Origin: Methanomicrobiales archaeon
GTDB taxonomy: Archaea; Halobacteriota; Methanomicrobia; Methanomicrobiales; JACTUA01
Assembly (NCBI GenBank): GCA_028678965.1
Contig: JAJRCM010000074.1
Location: 1-8,067 of the forward strand
DNA: 8,067 nucleotides
Direction: 5' to 3'
The translations under genes were made by a program, and so were the position numbers. Position 1 is the stretch's first letter. Each line of letters opens with the position of its first letter. Shown here piece by piece: positions 1 through 6,718 of this stretch. The notes beneath the pieces were generated by a model. It saw only the letters and a list, made by a program, of their open reading frames with translations, did no database searches and was not told the origin of the DNA.

Positions 1-78
1 AACTTCCTTACCTACCCGTATCGACTGCATCTTCAGGTTCGCAGTCAGGCGTTTGAGGTACGCACCCTTGCCAATCAC
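1..78 (-). CDS. Possible N-terminus of an unidentified protein, cut by the left edge
   Basis: On the minus strand a frame opens at a GTG (76-78), right after an in-frame TGA (79-81), and stays open for 26 codons to the window edge. It begins V-I-G-K-G-A-Y-L-K-R-L and continues through N-L-K-M-Q-S-I-R-V-G-K-E. Third codon positions are mostly G or C, as in the neighbouring genes. GGAGTGA just before the GTG resembles a ribosome binding site, though the spacing is short. An internal ATG (28-30) is an alternative start. If real, the gene lies downstream of the flavoprotein gene on the same strand, about 100 bases away. The fragment is too short for me to assign a family. The opposite strand is also open in this stretch, so the call is tentative. 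Confidence 0.35.
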   Translation of the reverse strand, partial: MIGKGAYLKRLTANLKMQSIRVGKEV

Positions 79-179
79 TCACTCCATAGTGGAATTTTGA
101 ACATAAAGCGATAAGGTATACAGGGAGAAAGTAATCACAGAGGGATCACATCGAGGTAATCCCACCAAAGGAATAGGTA

Positions 180-1073
180 TTATCGGACAGTCTGACGCAG
201 ACTCCGAAGAGCTTTTTCGACGATCTCGTTGATATCTCCCTGAATTGTGGGAATCTTTCGCAGATCGCGAATCTCATCAAGACCGTCTACCATAATCTCC
301 CCGATAGGGACAATTCCTATATTCTCCATGAAACTGTGAAGGATCGTTTTTAAACAGGTGAAATTTTCAGGCCCTTTTCTTCCGGCGACAGCAAGAGTAA
401 TCCCAACAGCTGCATGAGTATCCCCGGTCAGTGCCCTGAATGCATGGTATGCCTGGCAACGGTCGATAAGGGCCTTTATCGCCGCAGGCGGGCTGTTCGT
501 GTAGACCGGAACGCACACAACAAGGAGCTGGCATCCGCTGAGTGCACCGATCACTTCATCCATATCGTCATCAAAGACGCACTGCCCGTCGTTGTAGCAT
601 TGGTAGCAACCGATACAGGGATGAATCTGCAGCTCGCCAGGGTAAATCGTCTTGATTGGTATCTTCTCCTCCTTGATCCTGTCGTTACACCACCGGGCAA
701 GCAGGCTGCAGTTCCCTTCTAAACGAGGACTTCCCATGATGACCACGACATGTTCATTACCCGGTCGTATCGCACGTGGTTTTGTGACAGTCTGGTGATA
801 TATAAATTCCATTGGATTGCTCCGGAGAGCCATTTCCCATTCTTTGGCAACTTTGCAGGCAATACTTTCCGGTTCGAGAGGGACAAGTGGTTGATACTCA
901 TAAGAATTTGTCCGGAATAGGGCAATTGTTTCCGTTCCCCTGGTCACCCGAACCGAATAACGGATCATGCCGGGATAGATATCCGTTAGATACTCCCGTT
1001 CATACGTGAGGAGGAACGTCTCATCTGACGTAACGATTTCCACCTTCCGGACAAGTTCATCGTTATTTTTCAT
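180..1073 (-). CDS. Iron-sulfur flavoprotein (Isf-like NADPH-dependent FMN reductase family) with an extra N-terminal domain
   Basis: The C-terminal two thirds (about residues 108-297 of 297) form a flavodoxin-like FMN domain. A phosphate-binding loop G-S-P-R (114-117) follows a beta strand, and P-V-Y-T-N-S-P-P-A-A with the nearby I-D-R is the usual conserved stretch of the family. Between them C153, C156, C159 and C165 are spaced C-x2-C-x2-C-x5-C. This is the compact 4Fe-4S motif of Methanosarcina iron-sulfur flavoprotein (Isf), which passes electrons through FMN and has been linked to dealing with oxygen and peroxide in methanogens. The protein is probably cytoplasmic; no signal or membrane segment is seen. 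Isf proteins are usually near 190-200 residues. This one carries roughly 105 additional N-terminal residues rich in predicted beta strand that I do not recognise. I chose the ATG at 1073, preceded by GTGGGG, because the longer GTG start at 1169 would overlap the upstream gene by 22 bases and add a less convincing segment. Electron partner and true substrate are unknown. Family call firm, function inferred. Confidence 0.85.
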   Translation of the reverse strand: MKNNDELVRKVEIVTSDETFLLTYEREYLTDIYPGMIRYSVRVTRGTETIALFRTNSYEYQPLVPLEPESIACKVAKEWEMALRSNPMEFIYHQTVTKPRAIRPGNEHVVVIMGSPRLEGNCSLLARWCNDRIKEEKIPIKTIYPGELQIHPCIGCYQCYNDGQCVFDDDMDEVIGALSGCQLLVVCVPVYTNSPPAAIKALIDRCQAYHAFRALTGDTHAAVGITLAVAGRKGPENFTCLKTILHSFMENIGIVPIGEIMVDGLDEIRDLRKIPTIQGDINEIVEKALRSLRQTVR

Positions 1074-1147
1074 AATCCCCACGTTTCCCAGAATCGGTGC
1101 ACTCTTCGTGCTGAAAGGTGGAACAAATACTGTCCAAATTTGTTCTC

Positions 1148-1522
1148 TCACCCTGACCCATTCAGGCACCAGCTGCTGCAGGCATCACGGTAGAGTTCAG
1201 CGAGAGCGGGGGTATCGGGAGCCTGGTAGGAGGGTAGTTGAATACCCAGGATTCGACGAATTGTGCTTCTCGTGTGATACGGCCTTCTATTGGTGATGTT
1301 CGCCACGGCTGCTTGTGGTACCCGGCAACGATGCAGGAGGTGATAACAGCGAGGACAGAGGATGAGGAGATAACGCAGCTGGTCCTTTCCATGGAGATAT
1401 CTGATATAGTGGATACGAAGCAGTGAAGGATCAACCTGTTCAGCACACCATTCACAGACCCCACCATCAGCTCGGTCGATCTGTTCAACCTGTTCTGGGG
1501 TCATCCGTAACGCTGGTTCCAT
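1148..1522 (-). CDS. Small HNH-like zinc-ribbon protein, possible nuclease
   Basis: This is a 124-residue basic protein with two zinc-knuckle pairs, C23-x2-C26 and C56-x2-C59, the latter followed by H61 and H64 (C-P-R-C-Y-H-L-L-H). Between them I-H38-Y-I sits where HNH nucleases carry the first catalytic histidine. The layout CxxC, IHxI, CxxCxH, xxH is the standard form of zinc-containing HNH (treble-clef) domains, which cut or nick DNA with one metal ion. The residue after H38 is Tyr instead of the common second His, so catalysis is not certain. The roughly 60-residue C-terminal tail is Arg- and Pro-rich and then ends S-W-C-L-N-G-S-G; I do not recognise it. The ATG at 1520-1522 has GGAG (1530-1533) seven bases upstream. 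The gene starts 37 bases after the DUF2148 gene and ends 74 bases before the chosen flavoprotein start, so co-transcription is plausible. No intron, phage or restriction gene lies next to it. A purely structural zinc-binding role is the main alternative. Confidence 0.65.
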   Translation of the reverse strand: MEPALRMTPEQVEQIDRADGGVCEWCAEQVDPSLLRIHYIRYLHGKDQLRYLLILCPRCYHLLHRCRVPQAAVANITNRRPYHTRSTIRRILGIQLPSYQAPDTPALAELYRDACSSWCLNGSG

Positions 1523-1559
1523 GCTCTTTCTCCGCCTAGAGTGTATTGGTGAGTGTCAC

Positions 1560-2102
1560 TCAAACCTGACGATCGAAATAGATGCTCTTTCCCGAAGCCC
1601 TGAGAGGGATACCCAAAGCGACCGTGCAATCGGGAAGCCAGCCGAGACTGAGAGCCGCAACTCCAACTGAATACATGATACGGTTATCAAGGTTGTGGAT
1701 GGATGCAGTCTTCACCGCGGATCCCAGTGCGATACCAAGATCAACCAGCCGGATAGCACAGTTTGGGCCGCTCAGGGCAGAGGATCCCACAAGCTCTGCC
1801 CTCAGCATTTCATCACAGGATGAAAAACCGCAGGCACCACAGTTGAGACCAGCGGTAGGAACCCGTTTCATCCCGATAAGGAAGCAGGCATCGCTCCGCT
1901 CCACATTGCCGGCATCTCTGGAGAATGAGGCACGAGCCCGTGCTGTTCCCAGATCCCGCATCGCGGTGGCGAGGAGGGGGAGCTCGGCCTTCACCACCTG
2001 GCGGAACAGAAGAATATCCATCCCCTTCGCTTTCGGTGCAGTCCTGGCTGACAGGGCCATAAGTTCCGCAACCATCTCCACTGCCCTTCCCTCATCGGTC
2101 AT
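1560..2102 (-). CDS. DUF2148 ferredoxin-domain protein
   Basis: This 180-residue protein matches what I know of the DUF2148 family (COG4739, uncharacterised proteins with a ferredoxin-like domain), common in methanogens and anaerobes. The signature is G-L-N-C88-G-A-C91-G-F-S-S-C96 followed by G-P-N-C115, four cysteines suited to binding one Fe-S cluster. C73 and C159 are extra. The N-terminal half is helical with an Ala/Arg-rich stretch, and the C-terminal half (about 120-165) is hydrophobic and small-residue-rich but not a clear membrane anchor. Length is normal for the family, and no biochemical role is established. It is probably the first gene of a minus-strand set with the HNH-like and flavoprotein genes, and pairing with an Fe-S flavoprotein suggests an electron-transfer or stress role (inference). 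The start ATG (2100-2102) has AAGGAA (2111-2116) eight bases upstream. A long frame on the opposite strand (1582-2133) is a shadow of this gene. Confidence 0.88.
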   Translation of the reverse strand: MTDEGRAVEMVAELMALSARTAPKAKGMDILLFRQVVKAELPLLATAMRDLGTARARASFSRDAGNVERSDACFLIGMKRVPTAGLNCGACGFSSCDEMLRAELVGSSALSGPNCAIRLVDLGIALGSAVKTASIHNLDNRIMYSVGVAALSLGWLPDCTVALGIPLRASGKSIYFDRQV

Positions 2103-2110
2103 AAGCCTGA

Positions 2111-2147
2111 TTCCTTCTCTATGGAGAGAGTAGAGGCATTTATTGGT
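2111..2147 (-). promoter_or_regulatory. Leader of the DUF2148 gene: SD and weak TATA-like element
   Basis: On the minus strand CAATAAAT (around 2138-2145) is TATA-like and would place the transcript start near 2117. AAGGAA at 2111-2116 is the ribosome binding site, eight bases before the ATG. With that transcript start the leader would be short, about 15 bases. The TATA match is weak, so the promoter part is a guess; the ribosome binding site is better supported. Confidence 0.35.
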
Positions 2148-2242
2148 GATAAGGGTGCCGACCGATGAATGTCACAGCAGGGGAAAGCGAAAGAGGAGAA
2201 AGGCCATAAACCGGCAGCGGCAGAATGTGAGAATAGCCATAT

Positions 2243-2250
2243 GGAGATGA
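2243..2250 (+). promoter_or_regulatory. Strong ribosome binding site GGAGATGA
   Basis: GGAGATGA matches the archaeal anti-SD complement GGAGGTGA at seven of eight bases and ends four bases before the ATG at 2255. It fixes the start of the small membrane protein and argues that this gene is translated. A possible TATA-like CATAAA lies about 45 bases further upstream (2205-2210). Confidence 0.75.
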
Positions 2251-2254
2251 GTCA

Positions 2255-2551
2255 ATGTGGTTTGAGCTGTTTATAGTGCTGATCGGTGTTGCCTATGGGT
2301 ATCTGCGCCCTGGTAAAGAGGACAAAATGGAGCTCCTGAAGAAAGGAGTCTTTATTGGTATTATCCTCGCAGTCATCATAGCCGTGCTGTTTATGATACT
2401 CGCGCCGATTACCGGTCAGGGAATTCTCATACTCGGGGGAATTGCCGGGGGAATCGCAATCCTAATTGAAGTGATCATCCTCGCTATCCTCTTCATCATC
2501 GGAACCTTCATCGGTGACTGGATCGAAGGCACTGTGAAGAAGACCTTGTAA
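2255..2551 (+). CDS. Small three-helix membrane protein, function unknown
   Basis: This 98-residue, very hydrophobic protein is rich in Ile, Leu and Gly. Three membrane helices can be read: about residues 2-18, 31-52 and 56-88. The last is long and Gly-rich (I-L-G-G-I-A-G-G-I-A) and may bend or form a re-entrant pair. A short charged loop (K-E-D-K-M-E-L-L-K-K, 21-30) joins the first two helices, and the C-terminus is basic (V-K-K-T-L). There is no cysteine, catalytic motif or signal cleavage site. A canonical ribosome binding site (2243-2250) and a T-tract just after the stop suggest a single-gene unit, separate from the TPR gene downstream. It resembles small orphan membrane proteins of methanogens; I cannot assign a family. 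Small-protein effector, channel-like or stress membrane roles are all possible and unproven. Confidence 0.75.
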   Translation: MWFELFIVLIGVAYGYLRPGKEDKMELLKKGVFIGIILAVIIAVLFMILAPITGQGILILGGIAGGIAILIEVIILAILFIIGTFIGDWIEGTVKKTL

Positions 2552-2560
2552 CGTTCCTCT

Positions 2561-2575
2561 CGTTTCTTTTTTTTT
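2561..2575 (+). terminator. T-tract terminator after the small membrane protein
   Basis: Ten bases after the stop codon the plus strand has TTTC followed by nine consecutive T (2567-2575). Archaeal RNA polymerase releases at oligo-T stretches without needing a hairpin, helped by aCPSF1, which is itself encoded in this window. This is the strongest terminator-like run I see here. Confidence 0.65.
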
Positions 2576-2630
2576 CCACTCGTACAATACCCAGTTCATC
2601 GAAGAGCCCGGTAGAGCTCCCCCTATCTGT

Positions 2631-2650
2631 GAGAACCAATATACTTAATT
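2631..2650 (+). promoter_or_regulatory. Probable TATA promoter of the TPR lipoprotein gene
   Basis: A purine-rich stretch GAGAACCA (2631-2638) followed by ATATACTTAA (2639-2648) looks like a BRE plus TATA box. It would start transcription near 2668, giving a leader of about 30 bases before the ATG at 2698. No ribosome binding site precedes that ATG. A second AT-rich stretch, TATAACTAT (2671-2679), is too close to the start codon to be the main TATA box. Confidence 0.45.
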
Positions 2651-2697
2651 CCCACTGATAGCTACCTCTCTATAACTATCTCCTCTCAACGATTGCT

Positions 2698-3594
2698 ATG
2701 AAAGAGCAAGGTGCACCACAGGTGATGCAGCATAGAATCCTCCTCCCCCTCTTCATCCTCCTCATCTTCTGTCTCCTTGCCTGCGGGTGCAGCGGGAGTG
2801 AGAAGAAAGGGAATCCGAAGTTCATCGAGGATGGTATCGAGCTGTATAATAATGGGAACTACAAGGACGCCTTGTGGTCCTTTGAGCGGTACCTTATCGA
2901 GGACGAAACCAGCCCGACGGCTGCTTATGCCTGGGGCTGGAAAGCAGTCACCTACGAGGCGTTGGATAAGTCCGATCAGGCACTCGATTGTATTGATAAA
3001 GCGATCGCCATCCAGCCCAATGATGCAGATTTCTGGAGGGCGAAAGAGCGGTTCCTCACTGACCTGGGAAGAACTTCAGAAGCAGCCGAAGCGGGTCGGA
3101 GGGCTGCTGCCCTGGAATCAGCCAGTTCACCAACTTCTACGACCACGCCACCTGTAACCGCTCCAGTGACGACAGCAACTCCCTCAATCACACCATCAAG
3201 GTTTACTGACCGGGATCATTCCTATGTCGTGATGACCCGTACTCAGACTGCTGTGCTCTATAACCTCTCTCAGGAGACAACTACCCTTGCACCGGCCGCG
3301 TATCAGGCCCATGGGAGCAGATTCAGACAAATGTCTCTCTCCTTCTTGAACGAGACCGAAAAGAATGTGCCGGATGATTCCCACCTCCACCGTTCATGGG
3401 AGCTGTACCGGGATGCCCTGCGCAATTTCGCTCGTGCTGGTGAGTATGAGGAGGGAGCGGGAGCGTTTTTCGAGAAAAATGACTTTGTTTCCATGGCCAC
3501 CTCACTCCAGCGCACGGTCGAGGCTATGCAGGAAGGGAATGCTAATCTCACCCTGATGCAACAGCAGATCGATGAGAGTGGGATAGAGGGGTAG
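2698..3594 (+). CDS. Secreted TPR-repeat lipoprotein with Thr/Pro-rich linker and helical C-terminal domain
   Basis: This is a 298-residue exported protein. A hydrophobic signal segment (14-28) leads into L-L-A-C-G-C, so lipid attachment is likely at C31 or C29, anchoring the mature protein outside the membrane. Residues about 39-140 hold three TPR-type helix pairs (for example Y-N-N-G-N-Y-K-D-A-L-W-S-F and A-L-D-C-I-D-K-A-I-A-I-Q-P-N-D), which normally form a peptide-binding scaffold. A low-complexity Ser/Thr/Pro linker follows (143-167), probably extended and a candidate for O-glycosylation. The rest (170-290) is helical, acidic and unlike anything I can name. Three N-glycosylation sequons occur there (N189, N218, N283), consistent with an exposed surface domain. 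The ATG at 2698 lacks a ribosome binding site; M10 (2725) is an alternative and leaves the signal intact. The gene stands alone between the T-tract and a convergent transporter gene. It may scaffold a cell-surface complex (inference). Confidence 0.82.
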   Translation: MKEQGAPQVMQHRILLPLFILLIFCLLACGCSGSEKKGNPKFIEDGIELYNNGNYKDALWSFERYLIEDETSPTAAYAWGWKAVTYEALDKSDQALDCIDKAIAIQPNDADFWRAKERFLTDLGRTSEAAEAGRRAAALESASSPTSTTTPPVTAPVTTATPSITPSRFTDRDHSYVVMTRTQTAVLYNLSQETTTLAPAAYQAHGSRFRQMSLSFLNETEKNVPDDSHLHRSWELYRDALRNFARAGEYEEGAGAFFEKNDFVSMATSLQRTVEAMQEGNANLTLMQQQIDESGIEG

Positions 3595-3683
3595 TTGTAT
3601 CAACGGTTCTGGAGAGATCGCGATAGTACGGGGAGGCGTATCCAGAAGAGAGAGATCATGCGGTACGGTGGGATCAGGAGAGA

Positions 3684-3732
3684 AGGATAATTCTACAAAT
3701 CCACTGCATTCTTTGTAATTCTGTTTCATCCT
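3684..3732. repeat. Imperfect inverted repeat in the convergent spacer
   Basis: TACAAA (3694-3699) is mirrored by TTTGTA (3712-3717) across a 12-base loop, and AGGAT (3684-3688) by ATCCT (3728-3732). The middle parts do not pair well, and the arms are AT-rich without a T-tract, so the structure would be weak. It sits between the 3' ends of the TPR and MFS genes and touches the MFS stop codon. It may be a bidirectional 3'-end structure or chance. Confidence 0.25.
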
Positions 3733-4807
3733 ATGTGATGCGAAGCACGCACGTGCACCGCCCAATGGTGGCTGCCACAAAGAGACAGAGAAGGGCGGTG
3801 AGCATGAAGGCCAGGAGGAAGTTGTTCCCCGATGCCTGCACTACGATGCCAGTCACAAACGGGAGTATAGTCATCCCTGAGTAGGATGAAACGTTGAACA
3901 GCCCCATGATCGCACCCTGGGGCATCCCGGTCTCTGCGAGGAACGCCATCTGGGCGATAATGATGACCCCAGCGAGCCCACCTACCAGGGCAAATCCCAG
4001 GGGTGAGATGTAGCATATAATGACCGCTATCGCCATCAGGATCGCTGCGCTACGGATGGTGGGGACTGGTTGCAGGTGAGCGCGTGAAGCAACGATGACC
4101 GTGATTATAGTCGCCAGATTCATGAGACCTATCTCCAGGCTGAGGAGTCCAGGTGATCCTCCGGAAAACTCCGGGTAGAGGGCACTCATCACCCCGGTGG
4201 TTCCGAGAAGGACAAGGGCTGCGAGATAGAGCCAGATATATCGAAGCCCCTCCTGGAGCACGTGGACTGTCCCATTCTGGGAGCGTGGTCCTTCCTCGAT
4301 CAAGAGAGAGAGTAAGAGAGGGGGGAGGGAGAGTACGGTAAAGAGCAGAATCCCTCCCCGCACGTCTCCCATCATGCTGGCAAGCCACCCGGTGCCAAAA
4401 AGCCCGATCAGGAGGCCGAGGTTGAGTAAGGCCATAAAGCTCCCGCTCAGCTGTTCATGATCTCTCTGTGAATTCACCCATGACATAGCCGCGGGCACAA
4501 AAAGCCCGGCACCTATACCCTCCATGAACCGTGCGGCGAGCACGCCCATGGGAGAGGTGAGAGCAAGTATCAACATTCCCGAGAGAAGCGTGAGTACCAG
4601 GCCACCCTGCATGAAGTGCACACGTCCAAACCGATCACTCAGCAATCCCGCCGGGAGGACCGTGACCAGTGCTCCAAAGAAATAGGCGGCGTAGATCGAT
4701 CCCTGGAGCGCAGTACCAGGAGCAAAAGCAGGCAGAACGGGGACGATGGCATTGGAAAGGGCCATCACCGTAAAAATGGCGACCAGGAGGGGGATTCTCT
4801 GCCGCAT
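3731..4807 (-). CDS. MFS transporter, compact 12-helix form
   Basis: This 358-residue membrane protein has about twelve helices of 18-25 residues, split six and six by a charged loop (about 171-187). MFS motif A, G54-L-L-S-D-R-F-G-R62, lies between helices 2 and 3. The helix 4 segment A-R-F-M-E-G-I-G-A-G and the helix 5 region G-L-L-I-G-L-F-G are typical of drug or metabolite antiporters. At 358 residues it is shorter than the usual 390-420, with short loops and a brief C-terminal tail (R-C-T-C-V-L-R-I-T). The substrate cannot be read from sequence; proton-driven export of a small molecule is the family norm. Its ATG (4805-4807) abuts the TGA of aCPSF1 (4808-4810), so it is almost certainly on the same transcript and probably translated by re-initiation, because no clear ribosome binding site precedes it. 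No obvious terminator follows the stop. Confidence 0.88.
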   Translation of the reverse strand: MRQRIPLLVAIFTVMALSNAIVPVLPAFAPGTALQGSIYAAYFFGALVTVLPAGLLSDRFGRVHFMQGGLVLTLLSGMLILALTSPMGVLAARFMEGIGAGLFVPAAMSWVNSQRDHEQLSGSFMALLNLGLLIGLFGTGWLASMMGDVRGGILLFTVLSLPPLLLSLLIEEGPRSQNGTVHVLQEGLRYIWLYLAALVLLGTTGVMSALYPEFSGGSPGLLSLEIGLMNLATIITVIVASRAHLQPVPTIRSAAILMAIAVIICYISPLGFALVGGLAGVIIIAQMAFLAETGMPQGAIMGLFNVSSYSGMTILPFVTGIVVQASGNNFLLAFMLTALLCLFVAATIGRCTCVLRIT

Positions 4808-6697
4808 TCAAACCAGACGGTATGTCTCCAGATTCATCGGGGAGTGAGTGACAATATGGAACCGTTTGTAGATGGAGCTCGCAAGATCAATGGTCTTGTT
4901 CTCCTCCCCATGGATGGTAAAGATCTTTTCCGGTCGGGGCTGTATATGAGAGATGTAGTTGATCAGCTCCCGTCGGTCGGAGTGGCCACTAAACCCGTCC
5001 ACGGTCAGGATCTCCATGTTGATGCAGATGGTCTCTCTTCCACCGAACGGGATTTCCCGCCACCCTTTCTGGATCCGCCGCCCGATAGTCCCCTCTGCCT
5101 GGTATCCCACGAAGATCAGGGCGTTCTTCTGGTCAGGCGCAAGGGCTTTGAGATACTCGAGGACTGGACCACCGTTCAGCATCCCGCTGGTGGTGATGAT
5201 AATGCACGGGTTGCCCCGGATTACCTGGTCACGGAGGTCAGTGGAATCGACTGACACAAAGCAGGGAGCAAGGAAGGGATTGAAGCCATCGCGGAAGATC
5301 TGGTTCCGCAGGTCGCTGTTCAGGTATTCCGGGTAGGTCGTATGGATAGCGGTTGCTTCCCGTATCATTCCATCAAGGTACACCGTTACCTTTGGGATCT
5401 TATTGAGGCGCATCCCCTCTTCCAGGGCGAGCATGACCTCCTGAGAACGGCCAACAGCAAACGCCGGTATGAGGACTTTTCCACCGCGACTGAGCACCGT
5501 ATTTATCACTTCGTAGAGGCGTTCTTCCGCTTCTTTCCGCGAAGGCTGGATATCATTTGAGCCGCCGTAGGTGCTCTCAATGATCAAGGTTTCCAGCCGT
5601 GGGAAGGAGACGGTTGCCGGGCTGAACAGCCGGCTCTTGCTGTAATTAAAATCACCGGTGAATGCCACATTATAGAGGCCATCCCCGATATGGAAATGTG
5701 CCAGGGCGGAACCAAGGATGTGACCGGCGTTATGGAAGGTGAGTTTGATATCTGGTGCAATATCGGTGACGTTCCCGTAATTCAGCACAATGGAATGTTT
5801 TACGAAAGTTTTTACCTCGTTGGAGGAGTAGGGGACACGGTTCTCCTCTTTGCTCATCACATCAAGATAATCAAGCTGGAGCATGGCAGCAAGGTCACGG
5901 GTGGGGGGAGTGCTGTATACCGGCCCCTCAAACCCGTACTTGAACAGGAGCGGCACCAGGGCGCAGTGATCAAGATGAGCGTGGGTGAGCACCACCGCGT
6001 CCAGCTGACTGATAGGATTGATCTCAGGGATATAGAGATAGGGGGTTCCGTTTGTGGTTCCTGGTTTTTCCCCGCAGTCAATCAGGATCTTGCTCTCCGG
6101 TGTGGAGAGAAGGAAGGCTGCCCTGCCCACCTCGCGACAGCATCCCAGAGTGGTCACCCGGGCCCACTGATCCTTACTGATCACATCCCGATGAATGCGT
6201 CTCCCGATAGTACGGAGGAAGAGCTTCCGTTCCTCGTTCACTGCCCGCAGGTACTGGCGTATCTGCTTCACCGTGCTGCTCTCGATGGGCGGGGTCCTGA
6301 CTACCTTTGGTGTCCAGCCGATATGCTTGGAGATCTCCCGCAGTGTGGCACCGTTTTTCCCGATGACCACACCTGGTTTCTGAGCTTCGATCAGCACTTC
6401 GCCGGTATCTGAATCGAAGAAGATATCGCTGATACCCCCGGTCTCCGGCACTATCTGCCGGATCTCGACTGCTGCTTTCTCCGGATCCTCAAGAACATTT
6501 GGTCGGACCACGATCCTCTTTCGCAGATCGCGGGCGAGGATCTTTATCAGATCCGGTTGATCAGCGAATTTTTTGGGTTCATCGGTATAGAGGACCAGTT
6601 CCGGCCCCTCGAATTCCACGTCGGAAACAGAAATACCGCTGGGGACCAGACTGTTCACTTTCGCCTTGAGTTCTTTTAGCCGTTCCTCAATTAACAT
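4808..6697 (-). CDS. aCPSF1: aCPSF1 (FttA), KH/metallo-beta-lactamase/beta-CASP ribonuclease and transcription termination factor
   Basis: Full-length at 629 residues. The N-terminus holds two KH domains: the first (about 1-65) lacks GxxG, the second has V-I-G113-K-N-G116. The metallo-beta-lactamase core shows motif 1 D207, motif 2 H239-A-H241-L-D243-H244, motif 3 H326 (A-G-H-I-L-G-S) and motif 4 D349 (F-T-G-D-F). The beta-CASP part shows motif A E374 (I-I-E-S-T-Y-G-G), [10 protein letters not shown] (411-420), motif B H572 (G-F-S-G-H-S-D) and motif C H596 (I-H-G-E). All zinc ligands are present, so the nuclease should be active. The family is related to eukaryotic CPSF73. It binds U-rich RNA through KH, cleaves RNA 3' ends and drives termination by archaeal RNA polymerase, working as a dimer. 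The ATG at 6697 has AGGA (6706-6709) eight bases upstream. It follows psmB by 21 bases, an order also seen in Methanothermobacter (MTH1202-MTH1203). Frames on the other strand are shadows. Confidence 0.98.
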   Translation of the reverse strand: MLIEERLKELKAKVNSLVPSGISVSDVEFEGPELVLYTDEPKKFADQPDLIKILARDLRKRIVVRPNVLEDPEKAAVEIRQIVPETGGISDIFFDSDTGEVLIEAQKPGVVIGKNGATLREISKHIGWTPKVVRTPPIESSTVKQIRQYLRAVNEERKLFLRTIGRRIHRDVISKDQWARVTTLGCCREVGRAAFLLSTPESKILIDCGEKPGTTNGTPYLYIPEINPISQLDAVVLTHAHLDHCALVPLLFKYGFEGPVYSTPPTRDLAAMLQLDYLDVMSKEENRVPYSSNEVKTFVKHSIVLNYGNVTDIAPDIKLTFHNAGHILGSALAHFHIGDGLYNVAFTGDFNYSKSRLFSPATVSFPRLETLIIESTYGGSNDIQPSRKEAEERLYEVINTVLSRGGKVLIPAFAVGRSQEVMLALEEGMRLNKIPKVTVYLDGMIREATAIHTTYPEYLNSDLRNQIFRDGFNPFLAPCFVSVDSTDLRDQVIRGNPCIIITTSGMLNGGPVLEYLKALAPDQKNALIFVGYQAEGTIGRRIQKGWREIPFGGRETICINMEILTVDGFSGHSDRRELINYISHIQPRPEKIFTIHGEENKTIDLASSIYKRFHIVTHSPMNLETYRLV

Positions 6698-6718
6698 TAA
6701 AATCGTCCTGAAAAAAGA
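6698..6718 (-). promoter_or_regulatory. psmB-aCPSF1 spacer with U6 tract and ribosome binding site
   Basis: In the reading direction the 21-base spacer carries TTTTTT (6711-6716) two bases after the psmB stop codon, then AGGA (6706-6709) as ribosome binding site for aCPSF1. A short U-tract here could cause partial termination or serve as a binding and cleavage site for aCPSF1, setting its own level relative to psmB. The tract and its position are seen; the regulatory role is inference. Confidence 0.4.

Noticed and set aside
1..114. Plus-strand open frame ending at TAA 112-114
   Set aside because: It overlaps the better minus-strand start, shows no motif, and is too short at the window edge to prefer.
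1074..1169. Longer GTG start for the flavoprotein
   Set aside because: It would overlap the HNH-like gene by 22 bases, has no ribosome binding site, and the ATG at 1073 gives a sensible N-terminus.
1148..1522. HNH-like protein as part of a homing intron or restriction system
   Set aside because: No split gene, methylase, intron boundary or mobile-element ends are visible around it.
1582..2133. 183-codon plus-strand frame
   Set aside because: It is the antisense shadow of the DUF2148 gene, which has the clear four-cysteine motif and a ribosome binding site.
2121..2209. Two tiny ATG frames (15 and 14 codons) joined by an ATGA overlap, upstream of the small membrane gene
   Set aside because: No ribosome binding site precedes the first, part lies in the expected leader of the divergent gene, and frames this short arise easily by chance.
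3595..3730. Purine-rich GAGA-type stretch and a 10-codon ATG frame (3658-3690)
   Set aside because: There is no ribosome binding site or tandem period; it looks like ordinary spacer.
4616..5254. 212-codon plus-strand frame across the MFS-aCPSF1 junction
   Set aside because: It is antisense to two well-supported genes, its translation is low in hydrophobic pattern, and it has no recognisable motif.
5690..6412. 240-codon open frame on the plus strand
   Set aside because: It lies wholly antisense to aCPSF1, whose domains and motifs are intact on the minus strand. No family features were seen in the plus frame.
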